DNA of 64,000 bases from Oscillospiraceae bacterium (GCA_900768125.1 CAAGBS010000035.1:23623-87622); one strand, 5' to 3'; positions 48,804 through 58,027 are shown, numbered from the stretch's first letter. The notes: a model not told the origin generated them from the letters alone. Numbers and translations: made by a program.

Positions 48804-51800
48804 ATGGTATACCGTATTTACGTTGAAAAGAAGCCGCAGTTTGCGGTAGACGGCGGTGCTGTGCTTGCCGACCTCAATGTCGCGCTGGGCATAAAGACTG
48901 TCGAGAATGTCAGGATAATCAACCGCTATGACTGCGAGAAGCTCCCGAAAGAGAACTTCGAAGCCGCAGTCCCCACCGTGTTCTCTGAGCCTCCGGTAGA
49001 CGAGGTATATTACGACCTTCCGAAGCCCGCGGCAGACGAGCGCATGTTCGCAGTCGAGTTCCTGCCCGGTCAGTTCGACCAGCGCGCGGATTCCGCCGCA
49101 CAGTGCATTCAGATGCTCTGCCCCGGCGAGCGCCCTGTTGTGAAGTACGCCAAGATATACGTCCTCAAGGGGAAGATCTCCGACGACGAGTTCGCGCGTA
49201 TCAAGCACTATCTCATCAACGCAGTGGAGTCCCGCGAGTGCGGCTTCGACAAATACGACACCCTGGAAGTAAAGTACACCATTCCTACCAGCGTTGAGAC
49301 CCTCACCGGATTCATCGGCAAGACTGACGCCGAACTTGCGGATTTCGTGGTGCACTACGGCCTTGCGATGGACAACGACGACATCAAGTTCTGCCAGGAT
49401 TATTTCAAGAGCGAGCACCGCGACCCCACCATCACTGAGATACGCATGATCGACACCTACTGGTCCGACCACTGCCGCCACACCACGTTCGGCACCATCA
49501 TCGACAACGCGGATATCAAGCCCTCCTACATCGCAGATACATACGCTGAATACAAGGCTGACCGCCACGAACTGGGCCGCGACAACAAGCCACTGTGCCT
49601 GATGGACATTGCCACCCTCGCCGCGAAAAAACTCAAAAAGGACGGCATTCTGAAGGACCTTGACGAAAGCGAGGAGATAAATGCATGCTCCGTCCGCATA
49701 AAGGTAGACGTTGACGGCAGGGACGAGGACTGGCTCCTCATGTTCAAGAACGAGACCCACAACCACCCGACCGAGATCGAACCGTTCGGCGGCGCTGCGA
49801 CATGTCTCGGCGGCGCTATCCGCGACCCGCTCTCCGGACGTTCCTACGTTTACCAGGCGATGAGAGTCACCGGCGCTTCCGACCCGCTGCTTCCCGTTGA
49901 GAAGACCATCAAGGGCAAGCTGCCGCCCAGAAAGATAACCACCACCGCCGCTGCCGGCTACTCCAGCTACGGCAACCAGATAGGCCTTGCGACCGGACAT
50001 GTTGCCGAGATATACCACCCCGGCTACATGGCAAAGCGCATGGAGATAGGCGCGGTGATCGGCGCGGCTCCCGCCGAGAATGTACGCAGAGAGCGCCCGG
50101 CACCCGGCGATATCATAATCCTGCTCGGCGGCAGGACCGGACGTGACGGCTGCGGCGGCGCTACCGGCTCCTCTAAGGCTCACAGCGTGCAGTCCCTCGA
50201 CACCTGCGGCGCTGAGGTGCAGAAAGGTAACGCGCCCGAGGAGAGAAAGCTCCAGCGCCTGTTCAGAAATCCCGAGGCTACCAGGCTCATCAAGCGCTGC
50301 AACGACTTCGGCGCAGGCGGCGTTTCCGTTGCCATCGGCGAACTTGCGGACGGTCTGGAGATAGACCTCAACGCAGTTCCGAAGAAGTACGACGGTCTGG
50401 ACGGCACCGAGCTTGCTATCTCCGAATCCCAGGAGAGAATGGCTGTAGTAGTAGCGCCCGAGGACGCCGACAAGTTCCGCGCGCTCGCTTCCAAAGAGAA
50501 TCTGGAGTCCACTCCGGTCGCAGTTGTAAAGTCCGAGCCGAGGCTCCGCATGAACTGGAACGGCAAGACCATCGTTGACATCTCCCGCGAGTTCCTGAAC
50601 TCCAACGGCGCTGAGAAGCACACCGATGTTGCAGTCCCCGACGTAAAGGTATCCTACTCCACCGGCAGGAAGAACACCTACGCCGACTGGGAGGGCATGG
50701 TAACAGACCTCAACATCTGCTCGCAGAGAGGTCTTGTACAGCGCTTCGACAGCACCATCGGCGGCGCTACGGTACTTATGCCGTTCTCCGGAAAGACCCA
50801 GCAGACCCCCGTACAGGCGATGGCTGCGAAGCTCCCCGTGCTGAACGCGAAGACCGATACCACCTCCATCATGGCATGGGGATTTGACCCGGCTGTTTCA
50901 AGCCAGTCCCCGTATCACGGCGCTGTATGCGCAGTAGTCGAGAGTATCGCAAAGGTAGTCGCAGCGGGCGGCACATACGAACACTGCTGGCTGACATTCC
51001 AGGAGTATTTCGAGCGCACCCAGGGCAAGCCCGAGAGATGGGGCAAGCCTTTCGCAGCGCTGCTCGGCGCTTACCGCGCACAGCTTGAGATGGGCTGCGG
51101 CGCTATCGGCGGCAAGGACAGCATGAGCGGTACATTCGAGCATATCGACGTTCCGCCTACGCTGGTTTCGTTCGCAGTTTCCACCGCAAAGGCTCCCGAC
51201 GTTATCTCGGCTGAGTTCAAGGCTGCGGGCCACAAGATAGGCTACATCGCGCCGAAGTATGACGAAAACGGTCTGCCGGTATTCGACAGCGTAAAGGAAG
51301 TATTCCGCACCGTTGAAAAGCTCATCAAGGACAAGAAGGCTGTATCCGTATGGAGCGTTGCGCACGGCGGCGTTGCCGAGGGTATATTCAAGATGTCGCT
51401 GGGCAACCAGATAGGCGTAAAGCTGGATAAGCTGACTGACGAGGAACTGTTCACACCGGTTTACGGCGCGTTCATTCTGGAACTCATCGGAGAAGCTGAC
51501 GGCGTAAGGACCATCGGCGAGACCGTTGCTGATTACACCATCACCTCCGGCGATGTAAAGCTCGACGTCGCTTCCCTTGAGAAGAAGTGGGACGGCGTTC
51601 TGGAGCCTATATTCAAGGCGCAGCTTCCCGAGAAGCCCGCTCCTGAGAAGATAGCGTACACCGGCGGCTGCGAACTGAAGCACAGCACCGTCAAGGCCGC
51701 AAAGCCCCGCGTGCTTATCCCGGTATTCCCCGGCACCAACTGCGAGTACGACATGGCTAACGCGTTCAACCGCTACGGCGGCGAATCCGAGATATTCGTT

Positions 51801-52499
51801 ATCCGCAACCTTTCCGCGCAGGACATGGAGGACAGTGTAAACGAGTTCACAAAGCACATCGAGAACTCCCAGATAATCGCTATCCCCGGCGGATTCTCCG
51901 GCGGCGACGAGCCGGAGGGCTCTGCGAAGTTCATCAACGCGTTCTTCCGCAACCCGAAGATAAAGGACGCGGTAGAATCCATGCTGTACAGCCGCGATGG
52001 TCTGATGATAGGCATCTGCAACGGCTTCCAGGCGCTCATCAAGCTGGGACTTGTCCCGTTCGGAAAGATAGTTCCGCTGACCGCTGAAAGTCCCACGCTG
52101 ACCTACAACACGATCGGCCGCCACCAGTCGCAGCTTACCCTGACTCGTATCTGCACCAACAAGTCTCCGTGGCTGAGCTGCTGCAATGTCGGCGATATCC
52201 ACAATATACCGATATCCCACGGCGAGGGTCGTTTCGTTGCCCCGGAGGCAGTTATAAAGCAGCTTATCGCAAACGGTCAGGTAGCAACGCAGTACGTTGA
52301 CCTTAACGGCAGCCCCACGATGGACGTTGCATTCAACCCGAACAGTTCCATGTACGCTATCGAGGGTATCATCTCGCCGGACGGCAGAGTCCTCGGAAAG
52401 ATGGGTCACACCGAGCGTCTCACCGACAACGTTGCGAAGAACGTTTCCGGCAACAAGGAACAGCTTCTGTTCAAGGGCGGCGTGGATTACTTCGCGTGA
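48804..52499 (+). CDS. purL: Phosphoribosylformylglycinamidine synthase, single-chain type
   Basis: 1231 residues, the large fused form (PurL synthetase plus PurQ-like glutaminase). Converts FGAR, glutamine and ATP to FGAM in de novo purine synthesis. N-terminal PurS-like region (1-150), then YWSDHCRHTTFGT with the active-site His near 230, ATP sites (KNETHNHPTEIEPFGGAATCLGG), a second AIRS-like half, and C-terminal glutaminase (about 985-1225): Cys in GICNGFQAL and His/Glu in SHGEGRF. TGGAGG before the ATG. Codon use is strongly biased, as in highly expressed genes. Stands alone, not in a pur operon. Clostridia often use this fused form. Confidence 0.97.
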   Translation: MVYRIYVEKKPQFAVDGGAVLADLNVALGIKTVENVRIINRYDCEKLPKENFEAAVPTVFSEPPVDEVYYDLPKPAADERMFAVEFLPGQFDQRADSAAQCIQMLCPGERPVVKYAKIYVLKGKISDDEFARIKHYLINAVESRECGFDKYDTLEVKYTIPTSVETLTGFIGKTDAELADFVVHYGLAMDNDDIKFCQDYFKSEHRDPTITEIRMIDTYWSDHCRHTTFGTIIDNADIKPSYIADTYAEYKADRHELGRDNKPLCLMDIATLAAKKLKKDGILKDLDESEEINACSVRIKVDVDGRDEDWLLMFKNETHNHPTEIEPFGGAATCLGGAIRDPLSGRSYVYQAMRVTGASDPLLPVEKTIKGKLPPRKITTTAAAGYSSYGNQIGLATGHVAEIYHPGYMAKRMEIGAVIGAAPAENVRRERPAPGDIIILLGGRTGRDGCGGATGSSKAHSVQSLDTCGAEVQKGNAPEERKLQRLFRNPEATRLIKRCNDFGAGGVSVAIGELADGLEIDLNAVPKKYDGLDGTELAISESQERMAVVVAPEDADKFRALASKENLESTPVAVVKSEPRLRMNWNGKTIVDISREFLNSNGAEKHTDVAVPDVKVSYSTGRKNTYADWEGMVTDLNICSQRGLVQRFDSTIGGATVLMPFSGKTQQTPVQAMAAKLPVLNAKTDTTSIMAWGFDPAVSSQSPYHGAVCAVVESIAKVVAAGGTYEHCWLTFQEYFERTQGKPERWGKPFAALLGAYRAQLEMGCGAIGGKDSMSGTFEHIDVPPTLVSFAVSTAKAPDVISAEFKAAGHKIGYIAPKYDENGLPVFDSVKEVFRTVEKLIKDKKAVSVWSVAHGGVAEGIFKMSLGNQIGVKLDKLTDEELFTPVYGAFILELIGEADGVRTIGETVADYTITSGDVKLDVASLEKKWDGVLEPIFKAQLPEKPAPEKIAYTGGCELKHSTVKAAKPRVLIPVFPGTNCEYDMANAFNRYGGESEIFVIRNLSAQDMEDSVNEFTKHIENSQIIAIPGGFSGGDEPEGSAKFINAFFRNPKIKDAVESMLYSRDGLMIGICNGFQALIKLGLVPFGKIVPLTAESPTLTYNTIGRHQSQLTLTRICTNKSPWLSCCNVGDIHNIPISHGEGRFVAPEAVIKQLIANGQVATQYVDLNGSPTMDVAFNPNSSMYAIEGIISPDGRVLGKMGHTERLTDNVAKNVSGNKEQLLFKGGVDYFA

Positions 52500-52512
52500 T
52501 AACGGCGTAATA

Positions 52513-52545
52513 AAAATGGCGGAGCATTGCGCTCCGCCATCTTGT
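52513..52545. terminator. Intrinsic terminator between purL and trxA
   Basis: ATGGCGGAGC and GCTCCGCCAT pair around ATTGC; CTTGTTATT follows on the plus strand and TTTTTATT on the minus strand, so it can serve both convergent genes. Confidence 0.88.
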
Positions 52546-52547
52546 TA

Positions 52548-52856
52548 TTATTTGAACTGTTCGAGTATCTGTTCCTTTCGGTGAAGTCCCACGAGCACTT
52601 CTTTTGTGATGCCGTCCGCGATGACCACCAGCGTGGGAATGCTTTCCACGCCGAACGCCGCCGCAAGCTGGGGCTGCTCGTCCACGTTTACCTTGCCGAC
52701 CTTTATCTCCGGGTGCTCCTCTGCAAGCTCGTCCACTATCGGGGACTGCATCATGCACGGACCGCACCATGAAGCCCAGAAGTCCAGCAGAACCGGCTTG
52801 TCGCTCTCAACGACCTCGCTCTTGAAGTTGTCCTTTGTTATAGTTAATACAGCCAT
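52548..52856 (-). CDS. trxA: Thioredoxin
   Basis: 102 residues, full thioredoxin fold. Active site WCGPC with Cys31 and Cys34; cis-Pro in SIPTLVVI near 75. Reduces protein disulfides using thioredoxin reductase (not in this window). CGGAGG before the ATG. The residue after the active site, Met-Met instead of Lys-x, is a small departure from the classical sequence. Monocistronic. Confidence 0.95.
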   Translation of the reverse strand: MAVLTITKDNFKSEVVESDKPVLLDFWASWCGPCMMQSPIVDELAEEHPEIKVGKVNVDEQPQLAAAFGVESIPTLVVIADGITKEVLVGLHRKEQILEQFK

Positions 52857-53186
52857 ATTATTACCTCCGTTCAGGCAGAAATCATTTTATAGGAGCCTGG
52901 CTCCTGTCTACATTATATACTAATTTCGGGAGTTTGTCCAGTATAATTTTATTGTTGCATATAGCTGCCGGATTATACGACAGGTAATATTTTGCGATAA
53001 AGTATCTTGCACAGTTATCAACCGGTTTTGCTCTGCGTTTTTGTTGAAAAAGCACTATTATGTTACATAAACTGTCGGATTTTGAAAAAACCCTTGACTA
53101 TATCAGGCGTTTTGTAGTAAAATATAAACGTATAGGATATGAGCAAGGCTCATTTGAAACAACACCAGAAACGGAGAGAATTAACA
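52857..53186. other. Divergent trxA-pfkA intergenic region
   Basis: Contains the trxA promoter on the minus strand (TGGACA 52935-52940, 17 bases, TATAAT 52912-52917), a 15-base near-palindrome AGGAGCCTGGCTCCT (52891-52905) in the trxA leader, and the pfkA promoter TTGACT (53094-53099), 18 bases, TAAAAT (53118-53123). I see no gene and no riboswitch in the remaining AT-rich sequence. Confidence 0.7.
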
Positions 53187-54149
53187 ATGCAGAAGACAAT
53201 CGGCGTACTTACAAGCGGCGGCGACGCTCCCGGCATGAATGCCGCAGTTCGCGCAGTAACAAGAGCTGCTATCAAGAAGGGCTTCAGAGTTGTCGGCATT
53301 CGCCGCGGCTACAACGGCCTGCTCAACAACGATATGGTAGAACTGACCACAAGAGATGTTGCTGATATAATCCAGCGCGGCGGAACTGAGATATTCACCG
53401 CACGCTGCAAGGAGTTCAGAGAGTGGGAATATGTCCTCAAGGCTAAGGATATCTGCGAAAGAGACAACTTTGCAGGTATCGTTGTTATCGGCGGCGACGG
53501 CTCTTTCAGAGGCGCAGCTGACCTTTCCAAGGCAGGTATCCCCTGCGTAGGTCTGCCCGGAACCATCGATAACGATATCCAGTGCTCCGAGTACACCATC
53601 GGCTACGACACCGCGATGAACACCGTTATGGAGCTTGTTGACAAGCTGCGTGACACCTCCCATTCCCACGAGCGCTGCGCTGTAGTTGAGGTAATGGGCA
53701 GAAATGCAGGTCACATCGCGCTGAACACCGGCGTTGCATGCGGCGCTACAGCTATCCTCGTTCCCGAGATAGAGTTCAACATCGAGGACGTTATCCAGAA
53801 GATCAAGACCGCCCGCGAGAACGGCAAGGAGCAGTTCATCGTCATCGTTGCAGAGGGCGTAGGCCACACCGAGGAGATATCCAAGCGTATCAACGAGGAG
53901 ACCGGCATCGAGTCCAGAGCGACTATCCTTGGCCACGTTCAGAGAGGCGGCAGCCCCACGGTACGTGACAGAGTAGTTGCTTCCGAGATGGGCTACTATG
54001 CGGTTGAACTGCTTGAAAAGGGCATCGGCAACCGCGTTGTCGGCATGAAGGACGGCAAGATCTACGATGTTGATATCCAGGAAGCGCTCAGCATGAAGAA
54101 GCCTTTTGACAAGCGCCTTTACGATATCGCTAACGACATCAGCTTCTGA
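53187..54149 (+). CDS. pfkA: ATP-dependent 6-phosphofructokinase
   Basis: 320 residues, the bacterial PfkA length. Phosphorylates fructose-6-phosphate in glycolysis. Starts KTIGVLTSGGDAPGMNAAVRAV; GGDGSFRGA near residue 102 has Gly at the position that is Asp in PPi-dependent enzymes, so ATP is the donor; catalytic PGTIDNDI near 124; MGRNAGHIAL; C-terminal GHVQRGGSPTVRDRV. ATG 53187 chosen because CGGAGAG precedes it and the family begins there; an in-frame ATG at 53139 lacks a site. Biased codons suggest high expression. It takes the glucose units that the glucan island releases. Confidence 0.96.
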   Translation: MQKTIGVLTSGGDAPGMNAAVRAVTRAAIKKGFRVVGIRRGYNGLLNNDMVELTTRDVADIIQRGGTEIFTARCKEFREWEYVLKAKDICERDNFAGIVVIGGDGSFRGAADLSKAGIPCVGLPGTIDNDIQCSEYTIGYDTAMNTVMELVDKLRDTSHSHERCAVVEVMGRNAGHIALNTGVACGATAILVPEIEFNIEDVIQKIKTARENGKEQFIVIVAEGVGHTEEISKRINEETGIESRATILGHVQRGGSPTVRDRVVASEMGYYAVELLEKGIGNRVVGMKDGKIYDVDIQEALSMKKPFDKRLYDIANDISF

Positions 54150-54193
54150 TAATAAAACCCGCGCCGGACGGCGCAAGAAATAAAAAACTACAA

Positions 54194-54293
54194 CACAGAG
54201 TAGGAGAACGTGCGTTAAGTGCTGCGCGGACGGAGAGTTGCCGCGCGGACGAAAGCCCCCGGGCTGCGGTACGTTCTTCGCATCTCGCTGTAC
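54194..54293 (+). ncRNA. Tetrahydrofolate (THF) riboswitch
   Basis: The known THF aptamer landmarks appear in order: AGAGTAG (54198-54204), GCGTTAAGTG (54212-54221), a GGACGGAGAGTTGCC segment and GGACGAAAG, with the closing P1 formed by ACAG and CTGT at the ends. It precedes a folT-like gene, the usual target in Clostridia. Confidence 0.9.
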
Positions 54294-54330
54294 ATAAATC
54301 GAATAAGGAGCCAGGGGCTTTATTCTTTTT
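54252..54330 (+). terminator. Riboswitch-controlled terminator
   Basis: AAAGCCCC-GGGCT (54252-54265), within the aptamer's 3' half, can pair with AGCC-GGGGCTTT (54309-54321), followed by ATTCTTTTT. The pairing excludes the folded aptamer's 3' strand, so the two structures compete; expected OFF state with ligand would require an anti-terminator arrangement that I cannot fully resolve. Confidence 0.65.
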
Positions 54331-54360
54331 GTATATGGCGAAGTTACGGAGGATAAAGTC

Positions 54361-55008
54361 ATGGCTTTTTTTCTTAACTTCTTTGGAAATTTCAAGAGAT
54401 CCGCGCAGGAACTGAAAAGCGTACGCTGCATCGCGGTGACTGCGGTGCTGATAGCGCTGGCGTGCATTCTGAAAACGCTGACTATCCAGCCCATGCCCAC
54501 GCTGAAAATAGGTTTCGCGTTCGTGGCGATTGCTTCGATAGGAATGCTGTACGGTCCTACCGTGGCGGGGCTTTCCTGCGTTGCGACCGATGTTATCGGC
54601 TACCTCATCTCCAACCAGCAGCAGGGATTTTCTCCGCTGTTCACGCTGGTGGAGGTAACGGGCGGCGTTATCTACGGAATTTTTCTGTACGGATTCGAGC
54701 CGGTGAAGCCCGATCTTTCTTCGGCGAAAGGCTTCTTCGGCGGGCTGAAGGATAACCTGCCGTCGGTGTTCAGGATAATCGGCGCGAAGTTCACGATAAA
54801 CCTTGTGTGCAACGTGTTCATGAATACGCTGTTCCTGATGATAATGGGCTACGGGATAGTTCCGGAAACATTCTGGATAAAGGTCGGCGAAAGGGTCGTC
54901 AAGAATGCGGTGATGCTTCCCATCGAAGTTCTTATCCTGCTGCTGGCGCTGTTCCCGATAAAGGCGGCGTACCGCTCGGTTTTCAAGAAGCACAGGCAGG
55001 GTGCATAA
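54361..55008 (+). CDS. folT: Folate-family ECF transporter S component
   Basis: 215 residues, about six membrane helices. Substrate-binding (S) subunit of an energy-coupling-factor transporter; would bind folate and join the shared EcfA/A'/T module encoded elsewhere. VTAVLIALACILKTLTIQPMPTLKIGF, GMLYGPTVAGLSCVATDVIGYLI and FTLVEVTGGVIYGIF match the FolT group. The THF riboswitch immediately upstream supports folate. ACGGAGG before the ATG. Followed by proC after 33 bases. Confidence 0.92.
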   Translation: MAFFLNFFGNFKRSAQELKSVRCIAVTAVLIALACILKTLTIQPMPTLKIGFAFVAIASIGMLYGPTVAGLSCVATDVIGYLISNQQQGFSPLFTLVEVTGGVIYGIFLYGFEPVKPDLSSAKGFFGGLKDNLPSVFRIIGAKFTINLVCNVFMNTLFLMIMGYGIVPETFWIKVGERVVKNAVMLPIEVLILLLALFPIKAAYRSVFKKHRQGA

Positions 55009-55041
55009 AATTCGGCGCGGGTCGCCGGGAAAGGCTAAGAT

Positions 55042-55836
55042 ATGAAAAAACTTGGATTCATCGGCGTTGGCAATATGGGCGGCGCGATACTCAAAGGAAT
55101 AGAGGGCAAGCTCGGCAATACCGCCGTGTTCGCCTATGACGCGAATGCGGAGAAGCTGGCTGACCTCCGCCTTGTCGGTGCGACTGCTGCCGGCAGCGCC
55201 CGCGAGATAGCGGAAAAGTGCGATTTTATCCTGCTTGCGGTGAAGCCCCAGCACCTCGGCGAAGTCCTCGCGGAGATAAAGGATTCCGTGAAGCCCGAGA
55301 CTGTATTCATCTCCATCTGCGCGGGAATTTCCGCGGAGTTCATCAGGGAGCGCACTATTCCCAACGCAAAGGTAGTGCTTGTAATGCCGAACACACCGAT
55401 GATGCTTGGCTGCGGCGCTTCCGCGATGTCCCACGACGGCACCGTGTCCGAAGAGGAGTTCGCGTTCGCGCGCAAGGTCATCGGCAGCTGTGGAATAACA
55501 GAGGTTATCTCCACCGACAAGATGAAGGAGATAATCGCGATAAACGGAAGCTCACCGGCGTTCATCTATCTGTACGCGAAGGGCTTCGTTGACTACGCGG
55601 ATTCAGTCGGCATAGACAAGGACGCGGCGCTGCGCCTGTTCGCACAGAGCCTCATCGGTTCGGCGAAGATGCTCACCGAGTCCGGAATGACCGTTGACGA
55701 ACTGATAAAGCAGGTGTCCTCCCCCGGAGGAACAACGCTTGCGGGTCTTGACAAGCTGTACGAGGGCGACCTCACCGGCGATGTAAAGAGAGCGTGCGAA
55801 GCCTGCACCAAGCGCGCTTACGAACTGGGTCAGTAA
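55042..55836 (+). CDS. proC: Pyrroline-5-carboxylate reductase
   Basis: 264 residues. Last step of proline synthesis, using NAD(P)H. N-terminal Rossmann motif GVGNMGGAILKG (residues 6-17), KPQHLGEVL near 71, and C-terminal signature VSSPGGTTLAGLDKLYEGDL. Sits 33 bases after folT, possibly on the same riboswitch-controlled message. A hairpin AGGGCG/CGCCCT (55844-55866) followed by TTCATTTTA may end the transcript, although the next gene starts only 22 bases later. A PutP-type proline importer is encoded at 60366, unlinked. Confidence 0.95.
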   Translation: MKKLGFIGVGNMGGAILKGIEGKLGNTAVFAYDANAEKLADLRLVGATAAGSAREIAEKCDFILLAVKPQHLGEVLAEIKDSVKPETVFISICAGISAEFIRERTIPNAKVVLVMPNTPMMLGCGASAMSHDGTVSEEEFAFARKVIGSCGITEVISTDKMKEIIAINGSSPAFIYLYAKGFVDYADSVGIDKDAALRLFAQSLIGSAKMLTESGMTVDELIKQVSSPGGTTLAGLDKLYEGDLTGDVKRACEACTKRAYELGQ

Positions 55837-55888
55837 ACAAATTAGGGCGGGAGAAAAACTCGCCCTTTCATTTTAAGGAGGTCGGCAG

Positions 55889-57025
55889 ATGATTCGTGTC
55901 GCACAGATACTCGGAAAAATGAACGGCGGCGGCGTCGAGCAGGTCGTGATGAACTACTACCGCGCCATCGACCGGGAGCGGGTGCAGTTTGATTTCTATC
56001 TTTTCAAAGGCTCGAAATTCGTGCCGGTGGAGGAGATAAAATCCCTGGGAGGACGGCTTTTCGTCCTGCCGACTTTCAGACACCCGCTGAAGTACCTGAA
56101 AACGCTGCGGAAGCTGCTTTCTGAGAACCGCTGCGACATAATGCACTGCCACCTGAGCACGCTGTCGTTCCTGCCGCTTCTGGCGGGGAAGCAGGCGGGG
56201 GTCAGGACGAGGATACTGCATAATCACAGCACCTCCGGCGGCGCGAGGGAATGGCACCGCAACATTGCGAAGCAGCTTTTCAAGCCGTTCGCGAAGCTCC
56301 ACGCTACAGACTATTTCGCGTGCTCGCAGCTTGCCGCGCGGTGGATGTACGGCAGCCGTGCGACTGCGCCGCTTTCCGAGGAGTACGACCCGGCGCAGAA
56401 GCACCGCCGTGTGCGCATAATGCCGAACGCGATAGATACTGAAAAGTACGGCTACAGCGAGAAAAAGCGCCGCGAAGTCCGCAAGGAACTGAATATTCCC
56501 CAGAATGCGGCAGTTTTCGGACATATCGGGAGATTCTGCCCGCAGAAAAACCAGGGATTCCTGGTGGAGATATTCCGCGAGATACTGAAGCAGCGAAAAA
56601 ACAGCGTGCTTGTGATGACCGGAACCGGGGAAGACATGGAACTTATCCGGGCACGTACCATCGCCGCAGGTATATCCGACCGGGTGGTGTTTACGGGACA
56701 GCGCAGCGACGCGGACAGACTGTACAGTGCGTTCGACTGCTTCCTGCTGCCGTCGAATTACGAGGGTCTTCCGGTGGTCGGCGTGGAGGCGCAGTGCGCG
56801 GGACTCCACTGCCTGTTCTCCAACAAGGTGACGCCGGAGGCGCGGATAACCGGAACGGCGCAGCTGCTCCCGCTGGGGAAGCCGCAGGACTGGGCGTGCG
56901 CGGCGCTGTGCTGCGCGGGGCTCCGCAACAAAAACGCCGCCGCAGAGGTAGCGCAGGCTGGTTATGATATCCACGGCGCGGCGGAACAGCTTGCGGGTTT
57001 TTATCTGAGAAAATCAAAATTGTAA
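55889..57025 (+). CDS. Glycosyltransferase, GT4 family
   Basis: 378 residues, GT-B fold. Glycine-rich acceptor loop QILGKMNGGGVEQVVMNYYRAID (residues 5-27), C-terminal half with VFGHIGRFCPQKNQGFLVEIF and the EX7E-like donor site LPSNYEGLPVVGVEAQCAG near 293. Resembles capsular/exopolysaccharide transferases (EpsF type). AAGGAGG before the ATG. No other glycan genes adjoin it, so the product is unknown. The stop codon lies inside the bioY operator region. Confidence 0.9.
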   Translation: MIRVAQILGKMNGGGVEQVVMNYYRAIDRERVQFDFYLFKGSKFVPVEEIKSLGGRLFVLPTFRHPLKYLKTLRKLLSENRCDIMHCHLSTLSFLPLLAGKQAGVRTRILHNHSTSGGAREWHRNIAKQLFKPFAKLHATDYFACSQLAARWMYGSRATAPLSEEYDPAQKHRRVRIMPNAIDTEKYGYSEKKRREVRKELNIPQNAAVFGHIGRFCPQKNQGFLVEIFREILKQRKNSVLVMTGTGEDMELIRARTIAAGISDRVVFTGQRSDADRLYSAFDCFLLPSNYEGLPVVGVEAQCAGLHCLFSNKVTPEARITGTAQLLPLGKPQDWACAALCCAGLRNKNAAAEVAQAGYDIHGAAEQLAGFYLRKSKL

Positions 57026-57051
57026 ACCGAACCTACTTGACAAGTTTACAT
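57020..57051. promoter_or_regulatory. BirA-type biotin operator of bioY
   Basis: TTGTAAACC (57020-57028), 14 bases, AGTTTACAT (57043-57051): matches the arrangement TTGTTAACC-N14-GGTTAACAA of biotin-repressor sites. It covers the -35 box. A third copy, TTGTAAACT, lies at 57079-57087 in the leader. Confidence 0.75.
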
Positions 57052-57065
57052 TATTGTGATATAAT
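57037..57065 (+). promoter_or_regulatory. Promoter of bioY
   Basis: TTGACA (57037-57042), 17-base spacer, TATAAT (57060-57065), overlapped by the biotin operator. Confidence 0.88.
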
Positions 57066-57109
57066 TATCAAGGCTCAATTGTAAACTAAAAGACAGGAGA
57101 AGGTAAACA

Positions 57110-57724
57110 ATGAAAGAAACTATCGACCAGAACGGTGCAGGCGCAGTTAAGACTGCAAAATTCTTCACCGTAAGAAACATGACATTCATCGCAGTTATGG
57201 CGGCGCTTATCTGCGTAGCTGCTCCGTGGAGCGTTCCCATGCCGGGACTGGTTCCGGTATCGCTGGCGACGTTCGCGGTATATCTTGCGGGCGGGCTGCT
57301 CGGCTGGAAGAAAGGCACGGTCGCGGTGCTGATATATGTGCTTCTTGGCGCAGTGGGACTCCCTGTGTTCAGCGGCGGCGTAGGCGGCTTTGCGAAGCTG
57401 TTCGGAGTTACCGGAGGGTACATAATCGGGTATATTCCTTGCGCTCTGCTCGGCGGCCTGTTCGTTGACCTGTTCTATAAGAAGTCCGCAGGGAAGAATC
57501 CGTTTGTGAACGGCGTGTGGGCTGTTCCGGTGGGAATGATCGCGGGCACCGTGGTGCTGTATGCGTTCGGTACGGCGTGGTTCGTCATCGCGCGCGGCGT
57601 AACGCTTGAGGTGGCGCTTGCCTCCTGCGTTGTTCCGTTCCTGATAGGGGACACGATAAAGATAGTCTGCGCGACGGTGATAACGCTGATACTCCGCGAC
57701 AGGCTTTCCGCGATAATGAAGTAA
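57110..57724 (+). CDS. bioY: Biotin ECF transporter S component
   Basis: 204 residues, six helices. BioY signature: PVSLATFAVYLAGGLLGWKKGTVAVLIYVLLGAVGLPVFSGG and FGVTGGYIIGYIPCALLGG. Binds and imports biotin, with or without the shared ECF module. The N-terminal ~25 residues are a soluble extension. CAGGAG before the ATG. The operator upstream predicts repression by biotin-loaded BirA. Monocistronic; terminated at 57737-57767. Confidence 0.95.
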   Translation: MKETIDQNGAGAVKTAKFFTVRNMTFIAVMAALICVAAPWSVPMPGLVPVSLATFAVYLAGGLLGWKKGTVAVLIYVLLGAVGLPVFSGGVGGFAKLFGVTGGYIIGYIPCALLGGLFVDLFYKKSAGKNPFVNGVWAVPVGMIAGTVVLYAFGTAWFVIARGVTLEVALASCVVPFLIGDTIKIVCATVITLILRDRLSAIMK

Positions 57725-57736
57725 GAATATTTCTTG

Positions 57737-57767
57737 GGAGAGGGCTTCGGTTCTCTCCTTTTTTTAC
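57737..57767 (+). terminator. Intrinsic terminator of bioY
   Basis: GGAGAG and CTCTCC pair around a GGCTTCGGTT loop region, followed by TTTTTTT. Confidence 0.85.
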
Positions 57768-57808
57768 TATAATTTAAGCTCTTGGGATATGGAGCGCTGG
57801 ATCACATT

Positions 57809-57843
57809 GCGGGAGGGGCAAACAGGACGGTTGCCCCTCCCGC
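57809..57843. repeat. GC-rich inverted repeat (related to copy 3, first module)
   Basis: GCGGGAGGGGCAA and TTGCCCCTCCCGC are perfect 13-base arms around ACAGGACGG. The core recurs in diverged form at 43164. The rest of 57844-58027 shows only AT-rich sequence and the ribosome site of the next gene. Confidence 0.8.
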
Positions 57844-58027
57844 ACTTGTTCTCCTTTTCCGAATCTCTTGGGATACATCAAATCCAACAAAACCGAAACC
57901 GGTTTTCTGTGAGTTTCTCCAAATCTCAGATAATCATCATTTTTCTGCAACTTTTGTTCTGCATACTCGGTTTTAGTTACAAAGGCGGAAACGCCTGGTA
58001 TTTGCTTATAACAAGGAGGAAAATTAT

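Noticed and set aside
48708..50621. Long open frames opposite purL, the zinc-ribbon gene, the P-type ATPase and pullulanase
   Set aside because: GC-rich codon third positions keep the antisense frames open; they have no ribosome sites or recognisable domains, and the sense genes are certain.
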